A stretch of 64,000 bases of DNA from Mesorhizobium waimense (GCF_003601975.1 NZ_QZWZ01000008.1:124001-188000); one strand, 5' to 3'; shown: positions 39,901 to 49,775, numbered from the stretch's first letter. Made by a program: numbers and translations. The notes: generated by a model not told the origin, from the sequence alone.

Positions 39901-40440
39901 CTACCTTGTAAGCGAGATCGGCAGGCCAGTGGAAGTCTGACCGTCGAATTTCTCGCCGCCCGAGGAATAGAGGCGCGCCAGCGTGCCGCCATTCTCGTCG
40001 TAAAGCGTCAGCTGCTTGCCGGCCACGTTCCAGGATTTGATGCCGTCGATCGGCGCCGGGCAATGCAGCGGGCCGGCACGGTAGCCGGCGCCGAATTTGG
40101 TCTGCGGCGTCGCCACCTTGCAGCTCTGGCCTGACACGCTGGCGTTCCAGACGCCGGCGACGCTGGCCGCAGTCAGATCCGGTGCGCCGGCAGGCGCCGT
40201 GCCGTCCGGCGGCAGCGAAGCGACCTGGCTGTTCGCCGGCGCGGTCGGGAATTGCGACGGGTCGGTGGTGCCGGGCGCGGCGGGCGGCGGCAGCTGGTTC
40301 CCCGTCACCGTTCCGGAAGGCGCCGGCGTCAGCGGCGCCGGCTGCTGGTCATCCATCGATGAGAATCGCGAGGTCGAACAGCCGCTTGCAATAAGCGCAG
40401 CAAGCGATACGGCCACCAGAGCGGTCTTCGAAAAAGTCAT
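39901..40440 (-). CDS. omp19: Outer-membrane lipoprotein Omp19 (protease-inhibitor fold)
   Basis: A 179-residue lipoprotein matching the Brucella Omp19 family. Signal segment with lipobox LIASGC (lipidated Cys21), then a Pro/Ala/Gln-rich spacer to about residue 85, and a C-terminal AprI/Inh-type beta-barrel with AGVWNASVSGQSCKVATPQT, AGYRAGPLHCPAPIDGIKSW and LTLYDENGGTLARLYSSGG. Two cysteines are placed to form the disulfide of this fold. Omp19 inhibits broad-spectrum proteases in Brucella; inhibition here is inferred. The ATG at 40440 has GGAGG upstream. The gene is bracketed by two oppositely oriented copies of the same repeat. Confidence 0.92.
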   Translation of the reverse strand: MTFSKTALVAVSLAALIASGCSTSRFSSMDDQQPAPLTPAPSGTVTGNQLPPPAAPGTTDPSQFPTAPANSQVASLPPDGTAPAGAPDLTAASVAGVWNASVSGQSCKVATPQTKFGAGYRAGPLHCPAPIDGIKSWNVAGKQLTLYDENGGTLARLYSSGGEKFDGQTSTGLPISLTR

Positions 40441-40658
40441 TCCAACCTCCGTCGGATCCGGCTTGGGGGCGCCGTCCGCGCAATCTCTCCCTCACCAAGA
40501 TGGAGAAGGTGGCAGAATTTCAACCCGATATGGTTAAAATAGGGTTTTCGGCGCAATTGTTGCAATTTTATCGCAACAGGCGTGTGACCGCTCAGGCGCC
40601 TGTTGCCGTCTGGCCCGCGAATGCGCGGCATTTTGGGCGTGAAAGCTAGACCTATTTG

Positions 40659-40715
40659 TTTTTTGCGCAAATTCCGGACGGAAAACCGCTACGCACTTTT
40701 CCTGGAATTGCTCTA
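40659..40715. repeat. AGCAATTCCAGGAAAAGTG-family repeat, copy B (inverted)
   Basis: Minus-oriented copy; on that strand it begins TAGAGCAATTCCAGGAAAAG, so its first bases include the TAG stop of the VOC gene (40713-40715). The rest of 40441-40658 holds the omp19 promoter region and no gene. Confidence 0.85.
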
Positions 40716-41156
40716 CGCGGGGAGCGGCGCGCTCGGCACGAAGACGTAGCCGTCCGGGCCGACGATATGGCATTCGCGCAAGCCGTGCGGCTTGTCGATC
40801 GCGCCGGCGAGCACGATGTGGCCGAGGTCGCGCGCTTTGGCTTCCACCGCGTCCGGATCGGCACCGTAAAGCCGGAGCTCGATGCCCGCGCCGCGCGTCT
40901 CCGCGCCTGCGATGACGCCGGTCATCGGATTTCCGAGGTAGGAGTGGTCGGCGTGCAGCATGAACACCGACACCAAGAGTTCGATCGCGGCGAAATCCTC
41001 ATCGGCATAGATGATCCGGGCGCCGAGCACGTCGCGGCAAAAAGCTTCCATGGCCGGCATGTCGGTGACAAGAAGATTGACGCCGATGCCGCGCGGCAGC
41101 GAGCGGCCGAAATCCTCGGCCTTCATCCACGGTGCTTTGGTCCGCTTCTTCGCCAT
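40713..41156 (-). CDS. VOC (glyoxalase/bleomycin-resistance fold) protein
   Basis: A 147-residue single VOC domain protein: LPRGIGVNLLVTDMPAMEAF, then FCRDVLGARIIYADEDFAAI, HADHSYLGNP, GIELRLYGADPDAVE and the final HIVGPDGYVFVPS. Metal-ligand positions typical of VOC enzymes are only partly filled, so it may be a non-enzymatic member. The ATG at 41156 (MAKKRTKAPW) is chosen over an upstream extension. It ends at the repeat copy B, which forms its stop codon. It is divergent from the metallo-beta-lactamase gene. Confidence 0.85.
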   Translation of the reverse strand: MAKKRTKAPWMKAEDFGRSLPRGIGVNLLVTDMPAMEAFCRDVLGARIIYADEDFAAIELLVSVFMLHADHSYLGNPMTGVIAGAETRGAGIELRLYGADPDAVEAKARDLGHIVLAGAIDKPHGLRECHIVGPDGYVFVPSAPLPA

Positions 41157-41296
41157 GGTGGTCCCCTGCCTTGCCGGTTCCCACGATTCTAGCCGATGCA
41201 GATTGCATGCCCTTGGCATTCGCCGGCCAAATGCTTGCGCCAGACAACCAAGGCCCTATCTCAGAGGAAAGGGACGCAGCGGGAGCGGAAGAAAAA

Positions 41297-42310
41297 ATGG
41301 CTGCGAGAAAAAGAGCCGCCAACCGCTACTATGGCGGCCCGCCCAGCGATCATTTCGACGGCACCTTGTTCTTCAATCCCGACGGCCAGCCGCCGGGCCG
41401 CTTTGCCGACCTGCTGAAATGGCAATTGAGCGGTGAGCGCTCGAAATGGCCGGCGGCCAGTCCGAGCCCGTTTCATCAGGCAAAGCCGGCAGAGCGGATC
41501 GACGGATCAGGGCTGCGGCTGACCATGGTCGGCCATTCCTCGCTGCTGATCCAGACGGCCGGTCTCAACATCCTGACCGATCCGGTCTGGTCGCCGCGCG
41601 TCTCGCCGCTCTCCTTTGCCGGGCCGAAACGGGTCAATGCGCCGGGCATCGCCTTTTCACAGCTGCCGCCGATCAACCTCGTGCTGGTCAGCCACAATCA
41701 CTACGACCATCTCGACCTCGCCACGCTGCGGCGGCTGAGGGCGAAACACGATCCGCAGGTGCTGACGCCGCTCGGCAACGACGCCATCATCGACGATGTG
41801 GTGCCCGGCATGCGGCTCACGGCACATGACTGGGGCGACCGGGTCGAGATCGACGACGGTGTCGCCGTCCATGTCGAGCCGGTGCATCACTGGTCGGCGC
41901 GCGGCGCGCGTGATCGGCGCATGGCGCTGTGGGCCGGTTTCGTCGTCGAAACCCCGGCCGCAAAGATCTACTTCGCCGGCGACACCGGCTTCCATGGCGG
42001 CACCAACTACCGGCTCATGGCCGAAAAGCATGGCGGCTTCCGCCTCGCCATCCTGCCGATCGGCGCCTACGAGCCGCGCTGGTTCATGGCGCCGCAGCAC
42101 CAGAACCCGGAGGAGGCGGTGCAAGGCATGAAACTGTGCAACGCCGCCCATGCCGCCGGCTGCCACTGGGGCACGTTCCAGCTTACCAACGAGCCGATCG
42201 ACGAACCGGCTCTGAAACTGGCCGAAGCGCTGAACGCGGAGGGGGTGCCGCAAGAGCGGTTCCGCGCCTTGCGGCCGGGCGAGGTCTGGGACGTGCCGGA
42301 GATCGGCTGA
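41297..42310 (+). CDS. Metallo-beta-lactamase-fold hydrolase (NAPE-PLD/UlaG-like)
   Basis: A 337-residue MBL-fold protein. The metal motif is VLVSHNHYDHLDLATLRRL. Further ligands are the His in VHVEPVHHWSARGARDRR and the Asp in IYFAGDTGFHGGTNYRLM. The late CHWGTFQLTNEPIDEPALKL is typical of the NAPE-PLD/Fmp30-like branch. It may hydrolyse a phosphodiester in a phospholipid, but this is inferred from family only. The ATG at 41297 follows GGAGCGGAAG; frames upstream are non-homologous. It appears soluble, without a signal peptide. Confidence 0.88.
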   Translation: MAARKRAANRYYGGPPSDHFDGTLFFNPDGQPPGRFADLLKWQLSGERSKWPAASPSPFHQAKPAERIDGSGLRLTMVGHSSLLIQTAGLNILTDPVWSPRVSPLSFAGPKRVNAPGIAFSQLPPINLVLVSHNHYDHLDLATLRRLRAKHDPQVLTPLGNDAIIDDVVPGMRLTAHDWGDRVEIDDGVAVHVEPVHHWSARGARDRRMALWAGFVVETPAAKIYFAGDTGFHGGTNYRLMAEKHGGFRLAILPIGAYEPRWFMAPQHQNPEEAVQGMKLCNAAHAAGCHWGTFQLTNEPIDEPALKLAEALNAEGVPQERFRALRPGEVWDVPEIG

Positions 42311-42369
42311 GGAACCCAACCTTTGAAAACGCGTTGGTTCACAACCCAAGTCGGCTGGGAGCCCTTTCC

Positions 42370-42531
42370 ATGATCAAGTGGATCATCATTCTTCTGATTG
42401 TCGCCGCCGCCGCCAGCCTGCTCGGCATGCCCGCATTGGCCGGTGCCGCCGCTACGGGCGCGCGCATCCTCATCGGCATCGTCCTCATCATCTTCCTGCT
42501 GCTCGTGCTCGGCGTCTTCGCGGTAACGTAG
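42370..42531 (+). CDS. DUF1328 (UPF0391) small membrane peptide
   Basis: A 53-residue, almost entirely hydrophobic protein starting MIKWIIILLIVAAAASLLGM. Two hydrophobic segments (residues 3-18 and 33-50) with GMPALAGAAATGARILIGIV between match DUF1328, a small stress-associated membrane family of unknown function common in alphaproteobacteria. GGGAG lies eight bases before the ATG. The end of the coding region (GGCGTCTTCG at 42511) is the first unit of a degenerate tandem repeat that continues into the non-coding DNA. Confidence 0.88.
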   Translation: MIKWIIILLIVAAAASLLGMPALAGAAATGARILIGIVLIIFLLLVLGVFAVT

Positions 42532-42630
42532 GCGCGGCGTCTTCGCCGTCGCCAGCCCGGCGTCTTCGCCGTGGCCCAGCTCGGCATCTTCGCCGTAGCT
42601 GAGCCCGGCGTCTTGAAGCGTGGCACACTG
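42511..42630. repeat. Degenerate 24-bp tandem repeat running out of the DUF1328 gene
   Basis: Cores of GGCGTCTTCG type occur at 42511, 42536, 42559, 42583 (GGCATCTTCG) and 42607 (GGCGTCTTGA), spaced 25, 23, 24 and 24 bp. The first is coding; the rest fill the gap before dapF. Confidence 0.85.
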
Positions 42631-42687
42631 GTAATTCCTGCCCGTTTCCGCCATATAGCGGCAAACGGACATGGAACCATCGGAGCA

Positions 42688-43572
42688 ATGGCAGGCACCG
42701 CCCCCTTCGCCAAGATGAACGGCATCGGCAACGAGATCATCGTTGCCGACATGCGTGGCCGTGCCGATCGGGTGACGCCGGCTGCCGCCATCGCGCTGAA
42801 TGCCGATGCCGCGACCAAGTTCGACCAGATCATGGCGATCCACGACGCCAGGACGCCGGGCACCGCATTCTTCATCGACATCTTGAATTCCGACGGCTCC
42901 GGCGCGCAAGCCTGCGGCAACGGCATGCGCTGCGTCGTCCAGGCGCTCGCCGCCGAGACCGGCCAGAAGATATTCACCTTCGAGACGGTCGCCGGGATCC
43001 TCAACGCCAGGCAGCACGCCGACGGCACGATTTCGGTCGACATGGGCACGCCACGCTTCGGCTGGCAGGATATCCCGCTGGCCGAGGAATTCCGCGACAC
43101 CCGCATGATCGAATTGCAGATCGGCCCGATCGATGCGCCGGTGCTGCATTCGCCCTCGGCCGTTTCGATGGGCAATCCGCACGCCATCTTCTGGGTCGAC
43201 GGTGACGTCTGGTCCTATGAACTCGACCGTTTCGGCCCGCTGCTCGAAAACCACCCGATCTTCCCCGAGCGCGCCAACATCACCATCGCGCAGGTGACCT
43301 CGCCCGAAACCATGGTCATCCGCACCTGGGAGCGCGGCGCCGGCCTGACCAAGGCCTGTGGTTCGGCCGCTTGCGCCGCTGTCGTCGCCGCTGCCCGCAC
43401 CAGGCGCACCGGCCGCAGCGTGTCGCTGATGACGCCCGGCGGCGGCTCGCTGCATGTCGAATGGCGCGATGACGACCATGTCATCCTCACCGGTGCCGCC
43501 GAATGGGAATTTTCCGGCAGCTTCGATCCCTCGACCGGCCAGTGGGCCCGCGACACCGAAAGCGCGGCCTGA
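42688..43572 (+). CDS. dapF: Diaminopimelate epimerase
   Basis: A 294-residue cofactor-independent racemase that converts LL- to meso-diaminopimelate for lysine and peptidoglycan. The two catalytic cysteines are in [14 protein letters not shown] and [13 protein letters not shown], each in the conserved context, and [18 protein letters not shown] opens the fold. The ATG at 42688 has CGGAG upstream. The stop overlaps the mtaB start (TGATG), so the two are coupled. This begins the dapF-mtaB-ftsY-yciB operon. Confidence 0.97.
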   Translation: MAGTAPFAKMNGIGNEIIVADMRGRADRVTPAAAIALNADAATKFDQIMAIHDARTPGTAFFIDILNSDGSGAQACGNGMRCVVQALAAETGQKIFTFETVAGILNARQHADGTISVDMGTPRFGWQDIPLAEEFRDTRMIELQIGPIDAPVLHSPSAVSMGNPHAIFWVDGDVWSYELDRFGPLLENHPIFPERANITIAQVTSPETMVIRTWERGAGLTKACGSAACAAVVAAARTRRTGRSVSLMTPGGGSLHVEWRDDDHVILTGAAEWEFSGSFDPSTGQWARDTESAA

Positions 43573-44855
43573 TGGCAATTGATGTCGTCACCTTCGGCTG
43601 CCGGCTGAACACCTATGAATCCGAGGTGATGCGGCGAGAGGCGGAAAGCGCCGGCCTCGGCGTGCTGGAAGGTGGCGCCATCATCTTCAACACCTGCGCC
43701 GTTACCGGCGAGGCGGTGCGCCAGGCCAAGCAGTCGATCAGAAAAGCCCGTCGCGAAAACCCGGCCGCCCGTATCATCGTCACCGGCTGCGCCGCGCAGA
43801 CCGAGCCCGAAAATTTCGTTGCCATGGACGAGGTCGATCTCGTCCTCGGTAATGAGGAGAAACTGAAGGCGCATTCCTATCGTGCGCTGCCGGATTTCGG
43901 CGTCAACGACACCGAGAAGGTGCGCGTCAACGACATTTTTTCGGTGCGCGAGACGGCCGGCCACATGGTCGACGCCATCGAGGGCCGGGCGCGCGCCTTC
44001 GTCCAGGTGCAGAATGGCTGCGACCACCGCTGCACCTTCTGCATCATCCCCTATGGCCGCGGCAATTCGCGCTCGGTGCCGATGGGCGCCGTGGTCGAGC
44101 AGGTCAAGCGTCTTGCTGGCAATGGTTATGCCGAGATCGTGCTGACCGGCGTCGACATGACCAGTTTCGGCGCTGACCTGCCTGGCGGCCCGAAGCTCGG
44201 CAAGCTGGTCAAGACGATCCTCAAGCAGGTGCCCGACGTGAAGCGTCTGCGGCTCTCCTCGATCGATTCCATCGAAGCCGACGACGATTTGCTCGATGCG
44301 ATTGCCACCGAGCCGCGGCTGATGCCGCATCTGCATCTGTCGCTTCAGTCGGGCGACGACATGATCCTGAAGCGGATGAAGCGGCGCCATCTGCGCGATC
44401 AGTCGATCCGCTTCTGTGAGGATGTACGCAAGCTGCGCCCCGGCATCGTCTTCGGCGCCGACATCATCGCCGGCTTCCCGACCGAGACCGAGGCGATGTT
44501 CGAGAACTCCGAAAAAATCGTAGAGGAATGCGGCCTGACGCATCTTCACGTCTTCCCCTTCAGCCCACGCGAAGGCACGCCCGCCGCGCGCATGCCGCAA
44601 GTCCGCCGCGAGGTGGTCAAGCAGCGCGCCGCCCGGCTGCGCGCCGCCGGCGAGGCCGCCTATCGCTGTCATCTCGCCACGCTCGCCGGCACGCGTCAGT
44701 CGATCCTGATCGAGCGCGACGGCCTTGGCCGCACCGAAGGGTTCACGCTTGCCGTGATCGCCGCAGGCGCGCCGGGCGAGATCGTCGAGGCCGACATCAC
44801 CGGCCATGACGGCGCCCGCCTGATCGCCGCGCCCGCTACCGCCCGCGCCGCCTGA
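43572..44855 (+). CDS. mtaB: tRNA t6A37 methylthiotransferase MtaB
   Basis: A 427-residue radical-SAM methylthiotransferase that converts t6A37 to ms2t6A37. The N-terminal UPF0004 domain has cysteines at GCRLNTYE, NTCAVTGEAVRQAK and TGCAAQ, which hold one [4Fe-4S] cluster. The radical-SAM motif is GCDHRCTFCIIPYGRG. The C-terminal TRAM-like domain lies after residue 365. The context GVDMTSFGADLPGG and HLHLSLQSGDD is typical of MtaB/MiaB. It is coupled to dapF and followed 12 bp later by ftsY. Confidence 0.95.
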   Translation: MAIDVVTFGCRLNTYESEVMRREAESAGLGVLEGGAIIFNTCAVTGEAVRQAKQSIRKARRENPAARIIVTGCAAQTEPENFVAMDEVDLVLGNEEKLKAHSYRALPDFGVNDTEKVRVNDIFSVRETAGHMVDAIEGRARAFVQVQNGCDHRCTFCIIPYGRGNSRSVPMGAVVEQVKRLAGNGYAEIVLTGVDMTSFGADLPGGPKLGKLVKTILKQVPDVKRLRLSSIDSIEADDDLLDAIATEPRLMPHLHLSLQSGDDMILKRMKRRHLRDQSIRFCEDVRKLRPGIVFGADIIAGFPTETEAMFENSEKIVEECGLTHLHVFPFSPREGTPAARMPQVRREVVKQRAARLRAAGEAAYRCHLATLAGTRQSILIERDGLGRTEGFTLAVIAAGAPGEIVEADITGHDGARLIAAPATARAA

Positions 44856-44867
44856 GAAACGCAAAGC

Positions 44868-46766
44868 ATGGCTGGTTTTTTCAAGAAGATATTTTCGTTC
44901 GGCAAGAAGGAAGTGGTCGAGGAGCGGATCGACGAGACCGCACCGCTGCCGCCGATCAAGTGGGAAGCGCTGGACGCGCTGAAGCCGGCGGCCGAGCAGG
45001 CGTTGCCGGAGTTTTTGAAGCGCGACGAGCCGCAGCCCGAGGCAGAGGTCGCGCCGCAGGCTGAACCGACGCCGCCTCCCGCTGTTGAGCCAGAAGCGCC
45101 GCCGGCTCCGCAACCGGCCCCCGAGGAGCCAAAGCCAGAGCCTGCCCCAACCATACCGCCGGCACCGGAGCCGATTGTTCCGTCCGAGCCGGAACCTCTG
45201 CCGGAACCCGAGCCCATAGAAGAGCCGAAACCCGCTCCTGAGGTCCCTGCCGAGCCGCCGGCGCCCGAGGAAATTCCGACACCTCCGGTCGTTCCTGAGC
45301 CTGCCCCCGAACCGCAGCCGCAGGAGGTGCCGCCACCTGCGCCGGCCGAGCCGGAGATCACGCCGCCGCCGGAGACAAAACCGGAGCCCGCGCCGGTCGA
45401 AGTGCCGACGCCGCCTGTGGAGATTCCGGCCGAAACGCCGGCGCCTGAAATTCCTCCGGCCGAAGTCTTGCCGCCCATTCGCCAGCCGGCACCCGTCGAG
45501 CCACAGCCGGTGCATGCCGAGATTGCGCCGGAGATCGAAGCCGCGCCAACGCCCCACCCTCCCCTCGATATGGAGGGTGAGGGGGCGGAAGCGGCGGGGT
45601 GGGGTGACAGCGCCGGCGCCGATCACCCCCACCCCCGAGCTGCGCTCGGGACCTCCCCCATCGAGGGGGAGGTAAAGCGCGCCCCGCCCGAAGCTCCCCC
45701 TGTGCCGGCGGCAACTCAGCCAATCGATGCCAAGATCGCGCTTATCCCACAACCAGCCCCCGAGCCCAAACCCGCTCCCGGCAAGGTAACCGTCACCAGA
45801 AAGGTCGAGCAGAAAGCCGAACCGCAGAAGGCGCCGGAGCCGGCGCCGAGGCGCTCATGGTTCCAGCGCATGAGGGACGGGCTTGCCCGTTCGTCCCGGG
45901 AATTGTCCGGCAACATCGCCGGCGTCTTCACCAAGCGCAAGCTGGACGAGGACACGCTGCAGGATCTGGAGGACGTGCTGATCCGCGCCGATCTTGGCCT
46001 GGAGACGGCCTTGCGCGTCACCGACGCGCTTGCGTCCAGCCGCTACGGCAAGGATGTCTCCGACACCGAAGTGCGCGCGGTGATGGCGGCCGAAGTGGAG
46101 AAGGTGCTGACCCATGTCGCCATGCCGCTGGAACTCGACCTCTCCCATAAGCCGCATGTTATCCTGGTCGTCGGCGTCAACGGCACCGGCAAGACCACGA
46201 CCATCGGCAAGCTGGCGGCAAAACTCACAGATGGCGGCCTGTCGGTGATGCTCGCCGCCGGCGACACGTTTCGCGCCGCGGCGATCGAGCAGCTCAAGAT
46301 CTGGGGCGAGCGGACGAAGTCGCCGGTCATCGCCTCGAAAATCGGCGCCGATGCCGCCGGCCTCGCCTACGACGCCTTCGAGAAGGCCAAGGAAGCCGGC
46401 TCCGACGTGCTGATCATCGACACCGCCGGCCGGCTGCAGAACAAGGCCGAGCTGATGGCGGAGCTGGAAAAGATCGTCCGCGTGCTCGGCAAGCTCGATC
46501 CGGAGGCGCCGCACACCGTGCTGCAGACGGTCGACGCCACCACCGGCCAGAATGCTCTCAACCAGGTCGAGATCTTCCGCAATGTCGCCGGCGTCAACGG
46601 CCTGGTCATGACCAAGCTGGACGGCACGGCGCGTGGCGGTATTCTGGTGGCGATCGCGGCGAAGCACAAACTGCCGGTCTATTTCATTGGCGTCGGCGAA
46701 CAGGTCGACGACCTCGAACCTTTCTCGGCAAGCGAATTCGCGAGGGCGATCGCTGGAGTGGCCTAA
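44868..46766 (+). CDS. ftsY: Signal recognition particle receptor FtsY with expanded acidic/proline linker
   Basis: A 632-residue SRP receptor. Residues 1-28 have the basic membrane-targeting start MAGFFKKIFSFGKKEVVEER. Residues about 45-335 are a Pro/Glu/Ala-rich disordered linker, far longer than in E. coli. The NG domain starts near 335 (SWFQRMRDGLARSSRELSGN). GTPase motifs: VGVNGTGKTTTIGKLAAKL (about 435), DTAGRLQNKAELM (518) and TKLDGTARGG (582). Residues about 229-269 are encoded by an in-frame palindromic repeat (45552-45673). It pairs with Ffh to deliver ribosomes to SecYEG. It lies 12 bp after mtaB. Confidence 0.96.
   Translation: MAGFFKKIFSFGKKEVVEERIDETAPLPPIKWEALDALKPAAEQALPEFLKRDEPQPEAEVAPQAEPTPPPAVEPEAPPAPQPAPEEPKPEPAPTIPPAPEPIVPSEPEPLPEPEPIEEPKPAPEVPAEPPAPEEIPTPPVVPEPAPEPQPQEVPPPAPAEPEITPPPETKPEPAPVEVPTPPVEIPAETPAPEIPPAEVLPPIRQPAPVEPQPVHAEIAPEIEAAPTPHPPLDMEGEGAEAAGWGDSAGADHPHPRAALGTSPIEGEVKRAPPEAPPVPAATQPIDAKIALIPQPAPEPKPAPGKVTVTRKVEQKAEPQKAPEPAPRRSWFQRMRDGLARSSRELSGNIAGVFTKRKLDEDTLQDLEDVLIRADLGLETALRVTDALASSRYGKDVSDTEVRAVMAAEVEKVLTHVAMPLELDLSHKPHVILVVGVNGTGKTTTIGKLAAKLTDGGLSVMLAAGDTFRAAAIEQLKIWGERTKSPVIASKIGADAAGLAYDAFEKAKEAGSDVLIIDTAGRLQNKAELMAELEKIVRVLGKLDPEAPHTVLQTVDATTGQNALNQVEIFRNVAGVNGLVMTKLDGTARGGILVAIAAKHKLPVYFIGVGEQVDDLEPFSASEFARAIAGVA
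45552..45673. repeat. Palindromic repeat inserted in frame inside ftsY
   Basis: Contains three stem pairs: CACCCTCC/GGAGGGTG (45555-45579), CCCGAGC/GCTCGGG (45634-45650) and ACCTCCCCC/GGGGGAGGT (45651-45673). The style matches the intergenic palindromes here. It encodes residues around 229-269, including GWGDSAGADHPHPRAALG, which breaks the Pro/Glu pattern on either side. Confidence 0.8.
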
Positions 46767-46826
46767 CAAGCGTGATCTCGAAAGGCGCAAGCTTTTTGGA
46801 TTGGATCACGCGCAAGAAGGAAGCCT

Positions 46827-47495
46827 ATGAACCCGCCCATCCTCGAGCGCGACCCGTCGGATCCGCAGAAACAAAAGAAAGAAGCCGTCAACCCGGTGCT
46901 CAAGCTGGCGCTCGAGCTCGGCCCGCTGCTGGTGTTCTTCTTCGCCAATGCGCGCAGCGGATGGCTGGTGCAGAAATTTCCCGTGCTGGCCGAATTCGGC
47001 GGCCCGATCTTCGTCGCCACCGGCCTGTTCATGGCCGCGACCGCGATCGCGCTGATCGCCTCCTGGCTGCTCACCCGCACCCTGCCGATCATGCCGATGG
47101 TGTCGGGTGTCGTCGTCTTCATTTTCGGCGCGCTGACGCTCTATCTGCAGGACGACGTTTTCATCAAGATGAAGCCCACCATCGTCAACACGCTGTTCGG
47201 CGGCGTGCTGCTCGGCGGCCTGTTCTTCGGCCGGTCGCTGCTCGGCTACGTCTTCGATTCCGCCTTCAGCCTCGATGCCGAAGGCTGGAAAAAGCTCACC
47301 TTCCGCTGGGGGCTGTTCTTCCTGTTCCTGGCCCTCGTCAACGAAGTGGTGTGGCGGAATTTTTCGACCGACGCCTGGGTTACCTTCAAGGTCTGGGGCA
47401 TCATGCCGATCACGCTTCTGTTCACCTTCAGCCAGATGCCGCTGATCCTGCGTCATTCGCTTGAGGACAAGACCGAAGAGAAGGCCGGCAAGTAG
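46827..47495 (+). CDS. yciB: Intracellular septation protein A / YciB (IspZ family)
   Basis: A 222-residue inner-membrane protein with about five to six hydrophobic helices. Family motifs [20 protein letters not shown] near the N-terminus and [20 protein letters not shown], followed by [13 protein letters not shown] ends, mark YciB/IspA (septation A). It is implicated in cell envelope elongation and division. AAGGAAG precedes the ATG at 46827. It is the last gene of the dapF-mtaB-ftsY set. Confidence 0.92.
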   Translation: MNPPILERDPSDPQKQKKEAVNPVLKLALELGPLLVFFFANARSGWLVQKFPVLAEFGGPIFVATGLFMAATAIALIASWLLTRTLPIMPMVSGVVVFIFGALTLYLQDDVFIKMKPTIVNTLFGGVLLGGLFFGRSLLGYVFDSAFSLDAEGWKKLTFRWGLFFLFLALVNEVVWRNFSTDAWVTFKVWGIMPITLLFTFSQMPLILRHSLEDKTEEKAGK

Positions 47496-47505
47496 GGAGA
47501 CCGGA

Positions 47506-48126
47506 ATGGACTTCGTCACCACGCGCGACGAGCTGAGGACGATCTACAAGACGCCCCGGCCGACCGACGGTTCGATCCGCAAGGAACTCAGAGCGCTCGA
47601 CGGTCACTGCCGCTCTTTCATCGGCAGGAGCCCTTTCGTGCTGATCGGTTCCTCCGACGGCGACGGCAATGCCGATGTGACGCCGAAGGGCGACAGACCG
47701 GGCTTCACCGCCGTGCTCGACGACAGGACCATCGCCATCCCCGACCGGCCCGGCAACAACCGGCTGGACACGCTGGAAAACATCATCCGCAATCCGTCTA
47801 TCGGGCTGCTCTTTCTCATCCCCGGCATGAACGAGACGCTACGACTTAATGGCGATGCCCGCATCACCGTCGATGCCGGCTTGCGCGAACGCCTCGCGAT
47901 CGACGGCAAGGCGCCGCAAAGCGTCGTCGTGGTGGCGGTCAAGGCCGCCTACATGCATTGCGCCAAGGCTTTCATGCGCTCCGATTTGTGGAAGCCCGAA
48001 ACCTGGTACGACCGCGCCACGCTGCCGACGCTCGGCCAGATCATGCGCGACCAGCTGGCGCTGGCCGACACCGCGGGTGATATCGACCGCGAGCTGGACG
48101 AGGATTACCGCAAGACCCTGTGGTAG
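47506..48126 (+). CDS. Pyridoxamine-5'-phosphate-oxidase-family flavoprotein
   Basis: A 206-residue FMN-binding split-barrel protein, MSMEG_1061-type. GRSPFVLIGSSDGDGNADVT and PKGDRPGFTAVLDDRTIAIPD are the core, with RPGNNRLDTLENIIRNPSIG and LLFLIPGMNETLRLNG following. The tail KAAYMHCAKAFMRSDLW is also diagnostic. It probably reduces or oxidises a small substrate; the true function is unknown. The ATG at 47506 has GGGAGACCGGA upstream, ten bases past the yciB stop, so it may belong to the operon. Confidence 0.88.
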   Translation: MDFVTTRDELRTIYKTPRPTDGSIRKELRALDGHCRSFIGRSPFVLIGSSDGDGNADVTPKGDRPGFTAVLDDRTIAIPDRPGNNRLDTLENIIRNPSIGLLFLIPGMNETLRLNGDARITVDAGLRERLAIDGKAPQSVVVVAVKAAYMHCAKAFMRSDLWKPETWYDRATLPTLGQIMRDQLALADTAGDIDRELDEDYRKTLW

Positions 48127-48701
48127 CATTTTGGGAACGACTCACCGTTCACCCGGCTCGCATCTCTTTGATCGAAGTCCTTGCCATCTCCGGCAGCCTG
48201 CGCGCCGCCTCCACCAATTCGGCCTTGCTCGCGGCACTGGCCGCGAACGCGCCTTCGGATTGCCGCGTCAGCCCCTATGACGGGCTTGGCCGGTTGCCGA
48301 TCTTCAACCCCGACGATGAGGGCGAGCGCACGCCGTCGGAAGCATCGAGGCTGATCGACGCCGTCACCCGCGCCGACGGCGTCATCGTCTCCTGTCCTGA
48401 ATATGCCCATGGCGTGCCGGGCGGGCTGAAGAACGCGCTCGACTGGCTGGTGTCGCGCGATGCCGCGGTCGACAAGCCGGCCATGCTGGTGCACGCCTCG
48501 CCGCGCTCGCTGTTTGCCCGCGCGGCCCTCTCCGAGATCATGCGCACGATGTCGTTCGCGCTCTTTGAGGATACCGCGCTCGAAATCGTCCTGATCGGCA
48601 AGAAGCCGCCGGAGATGGAGCAGGTCCTGGCCGAGCCGGCAAGCCGGCTGGCCATGCGCGAGGCGGTTTCGGCCTTCGCCGGCTTCATCCGCGCCCGCTG
48701 A
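48120..48701 (+). CDS. NADPH-dependent FMN reductase / chromate-reductase family
   Basis: A flavodoxin-like FMN reductase: VLAISGSLRAASTNSALLAA, VSPYDGLGRLPIFNPDDEGE, then GVIVSCPEYAHGVPGGLKNA and ALDWLVSR. The frame opens with GTG at 48120, overlapping the previous gene's stop; a TTG at 48168 (IEVLAISG) would give a start closer to that of homologues. Neither has a good ribosome site, so the start is uncertain. It may reduce quinones or FMN. It follows the preceding flavoprotein gene directly. Confidence 0.88.
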   Translation: MVAFWERLTVHPARISLIEVLAISGSLRAASTNSALLAALAANAPSDCRVSPYDGLGRLPIFNPDDEGERTPSEASRLIDAVTRADGVIVSCPEYAHGVPGGLKNALDWLVSRDAAVDKPAMLVHASPRSLFARAALSEIMRTMSFALFEDTALEIVLIGKKPPEMEQVLAEPASRLAMREAVSAFAGFIRAR

Positions 48702-48713
48702 ACGACATGAGGC

Positions 48714-49634
<921 letters not shown>

Positions 49635-49775
49635 GCTTTCCTCCCGGCACTTGAGATCGGGCGCGATCAAGCCAGCCGCCGGCCGATCTGGCAAGATCGA
49701 TGATCGCTGCTTCACCGCATCTTGAGGCCTCGAAGCAGGCGTGGCGCACCACCGCCTCGCCAAAATTGCGGGTAA

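Noticed and set aside
43215..45752. An 845-codon open frame on the minus strand
   Set aside because: Antisense to dapF, mtaB and ftsY, which are all clear genes. The translation is Arg/Gly-rich mirror sequence.
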